A stretch of 64,000 nucleotides of DNA from Pseudodesulfovibrio indicus (lineage in GTDB: Bacteria; Desulfobacterota; Desulfovibrionia; Desulfovibrionales; Desulfovibrionaceae). Positions 48,481 through 56,741 of this stretch are shown here, piece after piece; positions within the stretch are counted from its first letter, which is position 1, and every line of letters starts with the position of its first letter. The notes beneath the pieces were generated by a model. That model had not been told where the DNA came from and ran no database searches. It was given only the letters and a program-made list of their open reading frames with translations. The translations under genes and the position numbers were made by a program. Where the stretch lies: positions 2,232,001 through 2,296,000 of the forward strand of contig NZ_CP014206.1 of the NCBI RefSeq assembly GCF_001563225.1. Reading direction: 5' to 3'.

Positions 48481-49419
48481 TCACGACATGAGAAATCGAT
48501 AAAAATCGGGGTACTCGGCCTTTATCCTGTGCAGGGCGGTCATCTCTTTCTCGATGTACATTTCCGGGGAATCCAAGGCCACGTTGCCGAGCCGGTCGTG
48601 GTCGATGTCCCGGTATATGTCGTGGTGGACAAAACGGTGTCCGAGATGGTTCATGTCGCGGAACCATTGAACCCCCGTGTCCAGGCAGACGGGGCGATCG
48701 CGGTTTTCGCCGATCAGGGCTCCCGACGGTATCAGGGCCCCAAACGGGGTTCCCGGGCCGAAAGGCATGGTGTCGGGCCGGACCTTTTCCAGGTCTATCA
48801 GTGCGCACCATTCGTTCAGGCGGCATTCGGGCAGGGGCCAGGGACGGTCTTGAAACTGCTGCGAAAGGCCGAGGTGATAGGCCCTTCTCTTGGCGGGGTC
48901 GAAATTCTTGTTGTAGATTTTCATCAGGTACGGGTAGGACGGGGTAAACTCGGCATAGCGCGTCGAGTCGCAGAGGTTGTTCTGCCCCGCCGGACACCAC
49001 CAGCACTGGCCGATCTCTCCGGCTCCCGAGTGGTCCCCGATGGCCTCCAGCAAGTGGCCGACGACGTCCCCGTGGACCTCGATGTCGTTATGGATGGTCA
49101 GGGCGTATCGCGCCTCGGACCGCTCCCAGCCGTGCTGGTACCGCATGGACAGCAGGTACTCCCTGTCCGTCCTGAGTCTGCCTTCGTCCGTGGGATCTAT
49201 GCCGTTCCAATACTTGGGCATGAAGTGAACCAGCCTGTCCCCGAGGAAGCGGATGAGCTTCTCCTGGCCTTTTCTTTCATACTCCGCCGTGGCCGGTTCT
49301 TCCTGAAAGTGGATCAAGCCCACATGGTGACCGGAATGTTGCAGCAGTGAAAGCAGCGAGAGCGCCGTCTGATGAGGCTTGCCAAAGACATTGATGAGGA
49401 CGTCGACGTTGTTCTTCAT
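48481..49419 (-). CDS. hypothetical protein, possibly glycosyltransferase-like
   Basis: About 312 aa, read from ATG 49419; an earlier in-frame ATG at 49443 adds eight residues. It has VDVLINVFGKPHQTALSLLSL at the start, which looks like a GT-A beginning, and HNDIEVHGDVVGHLLEA, where IEVHGD-type acidic residues could bind metal. Cysteines CWWCPAG and CDS occur mid-protein. No signal peptide or membrane helix is seen. I recognise no established family; glycosyltransferase is a guess from the opening strand. Confidence 0.7.
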   Translation of the reverse strand: MKNNVDVLINVFGKPHQTALSLLSLLQHSGHHVGLIHFQEEPATAEYERKGQEKLIRFLGDRLVHFMPKYWNGIDPTDEGRLRTDREYLLSMRYQHGWERSEARYALTIHNDIEVHGDVVGHLLEAIGDHSGAGEIGQCWWCPAGQNNLCDSTRYAEFTPSYPYLMKIYNKNFDPAKRRAYHLGLSQQFQDRPWPLPECRLNEWCALIDLEKVRPDTMPFGPGTPFGALIPSGALIGENRDRPVCLDTGVQWFRDMNHLGHRFVHHDIYRDIDHDRLGNVALDSPEMYIEKEMTALHRIKAEYPDFYRFLMS

Positions 49420-49469
49420 GGAGAGGACAATACAGCGATTCATTTCACTTTATCAAGTCGGGGAGGTGA

Positions 49470-49574
49470 ATGCCGGCCAACGTTTGCCGTCGCCCCGTTC
49501 GCCTCGGTCGCGGCTGCCACTCGGAAGTTCCGCTGCCGCCCATGCCGCCGAAGCAAGGGGAGCCGCTTACATGA
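49470..49574 (+). CDS. very small open reading frame repeating a neighbouring C-terminus
   Basis: A 34-codon frame from ATG 49470 after GGGGAGG, ending in TGA. Its last part, HSEVPLPPMPPK, repeats the tail of the HsdR-N-like protein (HCEVSLPPMPP) 1.1 kb upstream, sharing 19 identical bases. It may be the remnant of a duplicated gene end rather than a real gene. Confidence 0.3.
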   Translation: MPANVCRRPVRLGRGCHSEVPLPPMPPKQGEPLT

Positions 49575-49584
49575 AAAGGACAGG

Positions 49585-49612
49585 AAAAAGCCGGGTATGG
49601 GCCCGGCTTTTT
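49585..49612. terminator. bidirectional terminator
   Basis: Stem AAAAAGCCGGG with CCCGGCTTTTT, loop of about six bases, ending in T-run and A-run. It separates the small frame from the minus-strand ferredoxin gene. Confidence 0.85.
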
Positions 49613-49637
49613 CTCTTGCTATGGGAAGGGTAGGGGA

Positions 49638-49856
49638 TCAGCAGTCCACGAAGACGATGCAGCCTTCCGGACAGGAATTCATGATGTCTCGGACCTCGTC
49701 CTCGGTGACTTCGGCCCGGCAGACATAGGGCATGTCCAGGACTTCGTCCCATTGAAACACGTCCGGGTTGAGGTCGATGCACCCCTGGCAGGAGCGGCAG
49801 TCGCCCAACTCGATGGCCACTTCACGATGCTTGGTACAGGTCTTGGTATTGCTCAT
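49638..49856 (-). CDS. 4Fe-4S ferredoxin-like protein
   Basis: A 72-aa acidic protein with CRSCQGCIDLNP and a distant C-terminal CPEGC, the spacing of a one-cluster ferredoxin (three ligands plus a fourth after about 40 residues). Electron carrier in the cytoplasm. It is a single gene between terminators, with an upstream AT-rich region from 49857. Confidence 0.88.
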   Translation of the reverse strand: MSNTKTCTKHREVAIELGDCRSCQGCIDLNPDVFQWDEVLDMPYVCRAEVTEDEVRDIMNSCPEGCIVFVDC

Positions 49857-49963
49857 GAGTAGAAAATAGTAATTAATATCATCTGTGGCAAGTCAAAAAA
49901 AAGGATTTCGACAAGCCGTGAAGAAAAGGGGCGAAGTCCCGAGAAAAGGGGTCTGACTCATTT

Positions 49964-50034
49964 GCCCAAGGCGCAGAGAAAGTTTTGGAGGGTCCGGGGA
50001 ACCTTTTGATAAAGGTTCCCTGGCCGCCGGAGGC
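49964..50034 (-). repeat. dispersed hairpin repeat, copy A
   Basis: On the minus strand it reads GCCTCCGGCGGCCAGGGAACC, a hairpin GGGAACCTTTatcaAAAGGTTCCC-like arm pair, GGACCCTCC, and AAAACTTTC. Same layout as copies at 54889-54980 and 57377-57460. Found immediately 3' of the YchF-like gene. Confidence 0.8.
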
Positions 50035-50040
50035 ATTCAT

Positions 50041-51054
50041 TTACACGTTGAACCGGAACTCGATGATGTCGCCGTCGCGGACGATGTACTCCTTGCCTTC
50101 GAGGCGCGCCTTGCCCGCTTCCTTGACCTTCTTGAAGTCGCCGTAGTGCAGGAAATCGTCGTAGCCGATGACCTCGGCGCGGATGAATCCCTTCTCGAAA
50201 TCGGTGTGGATCACGCCCGCCGCCTGGGGCGCGGTGGAGCCGACGCGCAGGGGCCAGGTGCGGCATTCGTCCTCTCCTGCGGTCAGGAAGGAGATCAGCC
50301 CGAGGAGCTGGTAGGTCTTGGCGATGACCTTGTCGAGCGCGGATTCGGTGATCCCCAGGTCGGTCAGGAACAGCTCCTTTTCCTCGGGATCGTCGATCTC
50401 GGCCAGCTCGCGTTCCAGCTTGGCGGACACGGCGATGTGGGCCATGCCGTCCGCGTCCTCGGGGAGTTGCTGGTCGGCTTCCTCGCCTTCCGGGCAGTTC
50501 CAGACGTAGAGGATGGGCCGGGCGGACAGGAACTTGAACCCCCGGAGTTCGGGCAGGGCGCTGAGTTCGGCGTCCGCGCGCAGGGGCTTTTCCTCTTCCA
50601 GCAGGGCCAGCGCCCGCCTGAGTCCCGCCTCTTCCTTGGGATCGACCAGCGCCTTGTTCTTTTTGCCATCGGCTTCGAGTTTCTCCAGCCGCTTTTCGAT
50701 GACCGCCAGGTCGGTGATCATCATGTCGGCCTCGATGGCCTGCCATTGCTGCTTGGGGTCGTTCATGCCCGAGAAACCGTCGAGCACGCCGATGAGACAG
50801 TCGTAGGGGCGCACCTCGTTGAGTACGCGCTCGCCCAGCCCCGCGCCCTTGCCGCCCCCGCCGGGGATGTCCAGGTATTCGATCTCGCTGTAGGTGACCT
50901 TCTTCGGGGAGAAGAGCTTGATGAGCGGGGCCAACCGTTCGTCCGGGACCTTGACCATGGCGCGGTTGCCCGCGGCGGCCGCGGCCGGGCCCGCCAGGGC
51001 CGCAAAGAGATCGGTCTTGCCGGAGCCGGAGAATCCGAAGATGGCGGTTTTCAT
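50041..51054 (-). CDS. YchF/OLA1-like P-loop NTPase with DUF933 domain
   Basis: A 337-aa protein. The C-terminal ~85 residues (KTYQLLGLISFLTAGEDECRTWPLR.., then DGDIIEFRFNV) are the TGS/DUF933 part of YchF. The N-terminal P-loop is FGFSGSGKTDLFAAL rather than the usual GLPNVGKS. The G4-like site is NCPE, matching the NxxE of ATP-preferring YchF. It is a divergent paralogue; a second, classical ychF could exist elsewhere. Role is probably ribosome-linked. Start ATG 51054 begins at MKTAIFGFSGS. Confidence 0.85.
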   Translation of the reverse strand: MKTAIFGFSGSGKTDLFAALAGPAAAAAGNRAMVKVPDERLAPLIKLFSPKKVTYSEIEYLDIPGGGGKGAGLGERVLNEVRPYDCLIGVLDGFSGMNDPKQQWQAIEADMMITDLAVIEKRLEKLEADGKKNKALVDPKEEAGLRRALALLEEEKPLRADAELSALPELRGFKFLSARPILYVWNCPEGEEADQQLPEDADGMAHIAVSAKLERELAEIDDPEEKELFLTDLGITESALDKVIAKTYQLLGLISFLTAGEDECRTWPLRVGSTAPQAAGVIHTDFEKGFIRAEVIGYDDFLHYGDFKKVKEAGKARLEGKEYIVRDGDIIEFRFNV

Positions 51055-51195
51055 GGGGTGCACTCCCTTGGCTGTTTTCCCCGCGCAGGGGGCTTCTCGG
51101 GTCTGGCGGAAGGTAGCAGGATTTCGGGGGAAAGCAAAGGAGAGAGGGGACGCGGGCCATTGTATGCCGCAGGTTTTTGCTTTACTGTCCCTTTC

Positions 51196-51711
51196 ATGGG
51201 AAGGAATGTTTTTCTTATCGGCCCCCGCGCCTGCGGCAAGACCAGCGTGGGGAAGCTGCTCGCCGCATTGCTCGGCACGGAGTTCGTGGACACGGACCAC
51301 GCCCTGGTGGAGCGCGTGGGCATGGACATTGCGGCCTACGTGGCGGCCCACGGCTGGGACGCTTTCCGGGACCGCGAGGCGGAGACCCTTGCGCGGGAGG
51401 CCAGGCCGGGCGGCCGGGTCATCGGCTGCGGCGGCGGCATCGTCCTGCGCCCGGAGAACCGCGAAGTGCTGGCCACCGGCGTGACCATCTATCTCAAGGC
51501 GGACGCGGAGGAGCTGGCCCGGCGGCTGAAACTCGACCCGCTGGAGGCGCAGCGCCCCTCCCTGACCGGCAAATCCCTGGCCGACGAGGTCCGCGAAGTG
51601 CTGGCCCAGCGCGCCCCTCTCTACGAGGGCTGCGCGGACCACATCGTCTCCGGCCCGGACCCGCGAACCGTCGCCGAGCTGGCGCTACAGGCCGTCAATT
51701 CCCATTCCTGA
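51196..51711 (+). CDS. aroL: shikimate kinase
   Basis: A 171-aa enzyme that phosphorylates shikimate in the aromatic amino-acid route. Walker A is GPRACGKTSVG near residues 9-19, followed by the substrate-binding DTD near 33, FRDRE near 57 and GCGGGIVLRPENR near 76, with the RPSLTGKS lid near 119. aroC is in the same stretch. No clear ribosome-binding site precedes the ATG. Homology does not separate AroK from AroL, so the letter is nominal. Confidence 0.93.
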   Translation: MGRNVFLIGPRACGKTSVGKLLAALLGTEFVDTDHALVERVGMDIAAYVAAHGWDAFRDREAETLAREARPGGRVIGCGGGIVLRPENREVLATGVTIYLKADAEELARRLKLDPLEAQRPSLTGKSLADEVREVLAQRAPLYEGCADHIVSGPDPRTVAELALQAVNSHS

Positions 51712-51717
51712 ACGTTT

Positions 51718-51746
51718 TTGACACCTTGGGCCGTCAGGCTTATAAG
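51718..51746 (+). promoter_or_regulatory. near-consensus sigma-70 promoter of ktrB
   Basis: TTGACA at 51718-51723, exactly 17 bases, then TATAAG at 51741-51746. The ktrB ATG is at 51758, so transcription expected about 7 bases past the -10 would begin only about 5 bases before the start codon. No Shine-Dalgarno sequence lies between. Confidence 0.8.
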
Positions 51747-51757
51747 CGTGAACAGCC

Positions 51758-53116
51758 ATGCGCACTAAAATCTTTTCGCCCTACTGGTTGCCGGTCTGGT
51801 TCTTTGCCGGAGCCATCCTGATCGGCGCGCTCCTCCTGCACTTGGACGCGAGCCACCCCGGCGGCCCGCTTTCCTTCGTGGATTCCCTGTTCACGGCCAC
51901 TTCCGCCATGTGCGTGACCGGGCTGGCCGTGGTGGATACCGGGTCGTATTTCTCGACCTTCGGGCTGGACGTCATTCTGGTGCTCATCCAGCTCGGCGGG
52001 CTGGGGATCATGACCTTCACCACCCTGATCATTCATCTGCTGGGCCGCCACGTCTCCCTGAACGACCGCATCGCCGTGGGCCAGTCCCTGCTGCACGACC
52101 CGTCCTTCAGCCTGCCCCGGTTCCTGGTGCGGGTCGTGGCCTGGGCCTTCTCCTTCGAGGCGCTGGGGGCGCTCTGCCTGTGGCTCATGGACCCGGTGGG
52201 GTTCAATCCGTATTCGGCGGTCTTCCATTCGATTTCGGCGTTTTGCAACGCGGGCTTCTCGCTCTATCCCGACTCCCTGACCCAGTGGGCCGGGCATGGC
52301 GGGGTGAACACCGTGTTCATAGTGCTCATCACCGCCGGCGGGCTCGGCTTCTACGTGCTCAACGAGCTGGGAACCCTGGTCTGGGCGTGGCTCACCGACC
52401 GGCGCAAGCGCAGGTCCCTGCGCGTCAGCTGGCACACCGAGGTGGTGCTCAAGACGTCCCTGACCCTGGTGGTGGCCGGGACCGTGGTCATCTTCGCGGC
52501 CGAGGGCGCGGCCGCCAACGCGCCGGACAATTTCCTGGACCATTTCTGGAACGCCCTGTTCCAGTCCGTGACCTGCCGCACGGCGGGGTTCAACACCGTG
52601 GACATCGGCGGCATGACTAACGTGTCCCTGGCCTTCATGATGCTGCTCATGCTCATCGGCGGCTCGCCCGGCTCCTGCGCGGGCGGCATCAAGACCACCA
52701 CTTTCCGCGCCCTGATGGGGTTCGTCTGGGCCGAGTTCCGGGGGTGGGAACAGGTCCGCATCGGGCGGTTCGCCCTGGACCAGCGGGCCATGAACAAGGT
52801 CGTTTCGCTGGTGACCATGACCTTCATCCTGGTTGGGGCGGGGACCATGGTCCTGACCTCGCTGGAAAGCGGCGACAGCTCCTACCTCATGGCGCGCGGG
52901 GAATTCATCGCCGACATGTTCGAAACCATTTCCGCCTTCGCCACCGTGGGCCTCTCCACCGGCATGACCCCGCTGCTCGACGACTTCGAGCGGGTCACGC
53001 TGATCGTGCTCATGTTCGTGGGCAGGCTCGGTCCCATCTGGCTGCTCTCGGCCCTGCAGAGCTGGCAGACCGAGCGGCGGTACAAGGTGCCCACGTCCAC
53101 GCTGCCCTTCGGCTAG
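51758..53116 (+). CDS. ktrB: K+ transporter subunit KtrB (TrkH family)
   Basis: A 452-aa membrane protein with four P-loop repeats. Selectivity-type loops with conserved glycine are visible in TSAMCVTGLAVVD, FCNAGFSLYP, CRTAGFNTVD and FATVGLSTGM. GGSPGSCAGGIKTTTFRAL is the intramembrane loop of the third repeat. The KtrA gene follows, so a Ktr-type uptake system is encoded. It is transcribed from the strong promoter just upstream. Confidence 0.94.
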   Translation: MRTKIFSPYWLPVWFFAGAILIGALLLHLDASHPGGPLSFVDSLFTATSAMCVTGLAVVDTGSYFSTFGLDVILVLIQLGGLGIMTFTTLIIHLLGRHVSLNDRIAVGQSLLHDPSFSLPRFLVRVVAWAFSFEALGALCLWLMDPVGFNPYSAVFHSISAFCNAGFSLYPDSLTQWAGHGGVNTVFIVLITAGGLGFYVLNELGTLVWAWLTDRRKRRSLRVSWHTEVVLKTSLTLVVAGTVVIFAAEGAAANAPDNFLDHFWNALFQSVTCRTAGFNTVDIGGMTNVSLAFMMLLMLIGGSPGSCAGGIKTTTFRALMGFVWAEFRGWEQVRIGRFALDQRAMNKVVSLVTMTFILVGAGTMVLTSLESGDSSYLMARGEFIADMFETISAFATVGLSTGMTPLLDDFERVTLIVLMFVGRLGPIWLLSALQSWQTERRYKVPTSTLPFG

Positions 53117-53133
53117 GCAAGAGGAGAATCATC

Positions 53134-53793
53134 ATGGCTCAAAGAAAGGAAATCGGCGTCATCGGGCTCGGCAAGTTCGGGTTCTCGCTGGCCAAGGCCC
53201 TGACCGAACTCGGCCACTCCGTGGTCGGCGTGGACTACGACCCGGAATATGTGCGCCGCGCCCAGGACACCATCGCCCAGGTCTACCAGGCGGACGCCAC
53301 GGACGAGCGCATGCTCGGCCAGATCGGCATCAAGGAGCTGGACCGGGTCATCGTCTCCACGGGCGACTCCATGGAGGCGTCCATCCTCGTGGTCCTCAAC
53401 CTCCAGGCCGTGGGCGTGAAGAACATCTGGGTCAAGGCGATCAGCGAGGCGCACGAGCGGGTGCTCTACAAACTCGGCGTGCCCTTCGTGGTCTTCCCGG
53501 AGGCGTTCGTGGCCGCCCAGATGGCCAACCGGCTGACCGCGCCCGGCCTCCAGGAATACTTCGGCCTGGGCAAGGATGTGGCCGTGCGCGAGATCATCGT
53601 CGAGAACTGGATAGGAAAGACCTTGCGCGATCTGGATTTGACCAATAGGTATCAGGTCCAGGTCATCGCCTTCCGGCTGGCTGGGGACTCGGAATTCCGG
53701 TTCGTGCCCCAGGCGGACAGGGCGTTGCAGGCCGGGGACGTTCTGGTCCTGCTCGGCCGGACCGAGGACATCATGCGCGTTGAAAAATACTAG
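53134..53793 (+). CDS. ktrA: K+ transport regulatory subunit KtrA (RCK)
   Basis: A 219-aa cytoplasmic gating ring subunit. RCK_N with the nucleotide fold GLGKFGFSLAKAL near residues 10-22 and VGVDYD near 34; RCK_C from about residue 135 to the end (VREIIVENWIGKTLRDL.. VLVLLGRTED). A single RCK unit distinguishes KtrA from two-unit TrkA. RCK_C domains of Gram-positive KtrA bind c-di-AMP; whether this one does is untested. It lies 17 bases after ktrB behind AGAGGAG. Confidence 0.93.
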   Translation: MAQRKEIGVIGLGKFGFSLAKALTELGHSVVGVDYDPEYVRRAQDTIAQVYQADATDERMLGQIGIKELDRVIVSTGDSMEASILVVLNLQAVGVKNIWVKAISEAHERVLYKLGVPFVVFPEAFVAAQMANRLTAPGLQEYFGLGKDVAVREIIVENWIGKTLRDLDLTNRYQVQVIAFRLAGDSEFRFVPQADRALQAGDVLVLLGRTEDIMRVEKY

Positions 53794-53802
53794 GGAGCGG
53801 AC

Positions 53803-54867
53803 ATGAGCGGCAATACCTTCGGAGAAATCTTCAAGCTGACCACCTTCGGCGAGTCCCACGGACTGGGGCTGGGCGGCATCGTGGACGGCTGTCCCTCGGG
53901 CATCCCGCTCGACGAATCCATCCTCCAGCTGGAGTTGGACAGGCGCAAGCCGGGGCAGGGCGGGCTGGCCTCCACCACCCGCAAGGAGCCGGACCAGGTC
54001 AAGATCCTGTCCGGCGTGTTCGAGGGCAGGACCACCGGCACGCCCATCGGGTTCTACATCGAGAACACCAACCAGCGCTCCCACGATTATTCCAAGATCA
54101 AGGACGTGTTCCGGCCCGGCCACGCCGACTTTTCCTACAACGCCAAGTACGGGTTCCGGGACTACCGGGGCGGCGGGCGCTCCTCCGGGCGCGAGACCGT
54201 GTCCCGCGTGGCGGGCGGGGCCATCGCCCAGGAGCTGCTGCGGCAGGAGGGCATCTCGATCTACGCCTACACCGTGGAGTTCGGCTCCATCCCGGCGGAG
54301 GTCAAGGACATCGAGGGCGCGCAGGACAGGCCGTATTTCAGCCCGGACCCGGACATCGTGGAGACCTGGAACGAGCGGGTCATCCAGGTTCGCGACGACG
54401 AGGATTCCCTGGGCGGCGTGGTCGAGATCCGCGCCACCGGGCTGCCCGCCGGGCTCGGCGAGCCGGTCTTCGGCAAGCTCGACGCCCGCGTCGCGGCGGC
54501 GCTCATGTCCGTGGGAGCGGTCAAGGCCGTGGAGATCGGCTCCGGCGTGCAGGCCGCGCGGTCGCTGGGTAGCGAGAACAACGATCCTATCGGACCGGAC
54601 GGCTTCCTGTCCAACAACGCGGGCGGCATCCTCGGCGGCATCTCGTCCGGCCAGGACGTGGTGGCCCGGGCCTACGTCAAGCCCATCGCCTCCATCCTCC
54701 AGGAACAGCAGACCGTGACCACCACGGGCGAACCGACCTTCATCATGGTCGGCGGACGCCACGACATCAGCGCCATTCCGCGCATCAATCCCGTGCTCAA
54801 GGCCATGATGGCCCTGACCATAGCGGACGTCCTCCTGCTCGACAGGCGGCTCGGCGTGCGGGACTAG
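53803..54867 (+). CDS. aroC: chorismate synthase
   Basis: A 354-aa FMN-dependent enzyme that turns EPSP into chorismate. The signatures are TTFGESHGLGLG near residue 12, YRGGGRSSGRETVSRVAGGA near 122, and the C-terminal GRHDISAIPRINPV near 322. It starts nine bases after ktrA. It provides aromatic precursors together with aroL 2 kb upstream, with the potassium genes between them. Confidence 0.97.
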   Translation: MSGNTFGEIFKLTTFGESHGLGLGGIVDGCPSGIPLDESILQLELDRRKPGQGGLASTTRKEPDQVKILSGVFEGRTTGTPIGFYIENTNQRSHDYSKIKDVFRPGHADFSYNAKYGFRDYRGGGRSSGRETVSRVAGGAIAQELLRQEGISIYAYTVEFGSIPAEVKDIEGAQDRPYFSPDPDIVETWNERVIQVRDDEDSLGGVVEIRATGLPAGLGEPVFGKLDARVAAALMSVGAVKAVEIGSGVQAARSLGSENNDPIGPDGFLSNNAGGILGGISSGQDVVARAYVKPIASILQEQQTVTTTGEPTFIMVGGRHDISAIPRINPVLKAMMALTIADVLLLDRRLGVRD

Positions 54868-54888
54868 AGGCAGCCCCGGCGGCCACTC

Positions 54889-54980
54889 GCCGGGGAGGCG
54901 TCTTCGACGGCTCAAGAACCCTTTGAAAAGGGTTCTTGAGAATCTCCCAAACTTTGTATCGCGCCTTCGGCTAGGGCGCG
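54889..54980 (+). repeat. dispersed hairpin repeat, copy B
   Basis: After a GCCGGGGAGGCG head, CTCAAGAACCCTT (54911-54923) pairs with AAGGGTTCTTGAG (54928-54940), then TCTCCCAAACTTTG and the hairpin CGCGCCTTCGGCTAGGGCGCG. Same head-hairpin-AAACTTT-tail order as copies A and C but with a different arm sequence. Located directly after aroC. Confidence 0.75.
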
Positions 54981-54990
54981 GGTTTGCATG

Positions 54991-55027
54991 AAAAAAGGCC
55001 GGTGCGATCAACGCACCGGCCTTTTTT
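54991..55027. terminator. bidirectional terminator between aroC and the minus-strand cluster
   Basis: A 16-bp perfect stem (54991-55006 with 55012-55027), loop ATCAA, with six A and T at the ends. Confidence 0.93.
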
Positions 55028-55052
55028 TGCGAAGCGGCTTTCAACGTCTAAT

Positions 55053-55666
55053 TTATTCCGGTTGTTGTTCGGCCTTGATCCCGAAAAAGAAGAACAGCAC
55101 CAGGGCCGTGACCGCCCCGAGGGTGTCGCAGAGCATGTCGGTCTGGGCGTCCCAAATGTCGCCCTGGGAGCCGAGGAACTCTATGCCCGCCTCGCCGCCC
55201 GCCAGCACCGCGTACCACCATTCGAGGATCTCGTACCCGGCGGCCAGGGCCATGATGGCGAACAGGGAGAAGAGATAGACCACCGCCGGCTTGGCCAGCC
55301 GTTTGCGCGTCAGCAGCTCGGCCAAGGGGAAGGCGTAGAACCCGATCGAGTAGTGACCCACCCGGTCGAAGTGGTTGCGCTCGAACCCGAACAGGTCGGT
55401 GATGAAGTCGAAGGGGACGTTGGCGAAGGTGTAGTGCCCGCCGATGGTGTGCAGCACGAGCCAGCAACCCATGAGTCCGTATGCGAGGTTGGAGAAACGG
55501 AAAAACCGGTAGGTGGCGGCCAGGAGCAGGAACACGACCATGACCGGGATGTTCTCGGCCCACCATACGTCGCGCATGACCGGGTTCACGGCCAGCGCGG
55601 TCCATAGAATCAGGAAGAGTACGGCCAGGCCGTGGGGGAAATATCGGGAGACGGGGAACCGCCCAT
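55053..55666 (-). CDS. DUF2238 (YjdF-like) inner membrane protein, start disrupted
   Basis: About 200 aa with six hydrophobic segments. ALAVNPVMRDVWWAENIPV, FRFSNLAYGLMGCWLVLHTIG, and HFDRVGHYSIGFYAFPLAELL fit DUF2238. The natural beginning GRFPVSRYFPHGL has no start codon in frame. The only ATG (55666) is one base out of frame. One additional G in ATGGGCGG would give MGRFPVSRYF. Either this homopolymer lost a base or an unusual start is used. Function in the family is unknown. Confidence 0.75.
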
Positions 55667-55669
55667 GGG

Positions 55670-56008
55670 CTACTTGAGCTTTTTCATGCGCACGGCGGTG
55701 CCGTAGCAGGAGTAGTACTTGTCGCCCTCGGGGTGGAAGGAGACGGACTCGCGGTAGCCGACGATGGCGTCGGCGTTGACGTCCACGGCCTGGGCCATGA
55801 GGCCGTAGAAGGCGTTGTCGAAGACGTAGCTGCGGCAGACGATCAGGCCGAAGGCGGACTGGATGTCCCGGCCCGGCACGTTCTCGGTGGTCACGATCTT
55901 CATCTTCCCGGCCATGTACATTTCCTTGGCCAGGGTCAACCGCTGATCGTTCCTGTTGTCGTCCTTGTCCGCGACCGGCCGTTTGGGCGAACCGAAAATA
56001 AGCGCCAT
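55670..56008 (-). CDS. YbjQ-like (UPF0145) protein
   Basis: A 112-aa cytoplasmic protein. KIVTTENVPGRDIQSAFGLIV and ANADAIVGYRE-type (VNADAIVGYRES), ending SCYGTAVRMKK, follow the YbjQ pattern (ITT..V.GR..., GANAVVG, ASGTAV). Members form pentamers; function is unknown, with heavy-metal binding suggested by name only. Its stop is 3 bases from the next gene's expected start. Confidence 0.75.
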   Translation of the reverse strand: MALIFGSPKRPVADKDDNRNDQRLTLAKEMYMAGKMKIVTTENVPGRDIQSAFGLIVCRSYVFDNAFYGLMAQAVDVNADAIVGYRESVSFHPEGDKYYSCYGTAVRMKKLK

Positions 56009-56146
56009 GCGAGTCCCCTCGAAGTGATAACGGAATGTTGTTGCTCAGGATTTGTAGCGCACCCTGGGGGCGGGGGCAAGCCCCGGAACGATTGCTTCCG
56101 CAGGGAAGGGGAGACCGGTCGCGGTCCTCCCCTTCCTTTTCACGGC

Positions 56147-56662
56147 CTACCGCGCGGCAAAGGCGCGGAACACGATGCCCACGGTCGCCATCTGCGCGCT
56201 GTAGGCCGTGGCCTCGAAGATATGCGGGTCGGTCCAGCCCGCGGCCCGGGCCGCCTCCACGTCCGCCTCGGTCACGGCATCGGGGTCGGCCACCGCCTTG
56301 GCCGCGAACGCGATCAGGGCCGCGTCCTTGGGTTCGAACGCCTTGGACGGGTCCGTGTGCAGGCTCTCCACCTCGGCCTCGGTCAGCCCCATGGACTGGA
56401 GCATCGACTTGTTGAAGGTGGTGCAGAACCCGAAGCAGGCCGTGGACGCGCCCACATAGCGCAGGGCGGCCAACAGTCCGGCATCGAGGGCCTCGTCCTT
56501 CATCAGCGTCCCGGCCATGGCCATCTGGTTGGCCAGGTAGCGCGGGCTGGCGCTGTACAGCTGGATGGGCGCGGGAACGCCCACCTGGGGCGGGAAGGCC
56601 GCGTACAAATCCTTCACCCTTCCTTCGGCCTGCTCCGGGACAACGTAATCGATCTTGAACAT
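56147..56662 (-). CDS. carboxymuconolactone decarboxylase/AhpD-like protein
   Basis: A 171-aa helical protein. The AhpD-like active region reads LRYVGASTACFGFCTTFNKSMLQ, with the paired cysteines spaced CxxxC rather than the usual CxxC. A second conserved helix, DAALIAFAAKAVADPDAV, follows. Relatives reduce peroxides or decarboxylate lactones. It has its own promoter region with a TetR operator (56682-56698), 20 bases before its ATG. Confidence 0.8.
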   Translation of the reverse strand: MFKIDYVVPEQAEGRVKDLYAAFPPQVGVPAPIQLYSASPRYLANQMAMAGTLMKDEALDAGLLAALRYVGASTACFGFCTTFNKSMLQSMGLTEAEVESLHTDPSKAFEPKDAALIAFAAKAVADPDAVTEADVEAARAAGWTDPHIFEATAYSAQMATVGIVFRAFAAR

Positions 56663-56681
56663 GCTCTTCTCCTTGGTTGTA

Positions 56682-56698
56682 GTAGACCGGTCGTCTAC
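56682..56698. promoter_or_regulatory. palindromic TetR operator upstream of the AhpD-like gene
   Basis: GTAGACCGGTCGTCTAC: half sites GTAGAC and GTCTAC around a 5-base centre. A 16-base identical copy lies before the tetR-type gene (57342-57357). This location places the site in the 5' region of the AhpD-like gene. Confidence 0.85.
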
Positions 56699-56741
56699 AT
56701 GTTGGGCACACAAAACCGCCACCGCGAAGCCGGGGTGGCGG

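Noticed and set aside
56111-56126. A third GAGACCGGTCGCGGTC sequence resembling the TetR operator, after the AhpD-like gene
   Set aside because: It shares only a ten-base core (AGACCGGTCG) and lies in the loop side of a GC hairpin (GGAAGGGGA arms). It is not upstream of a gene start.
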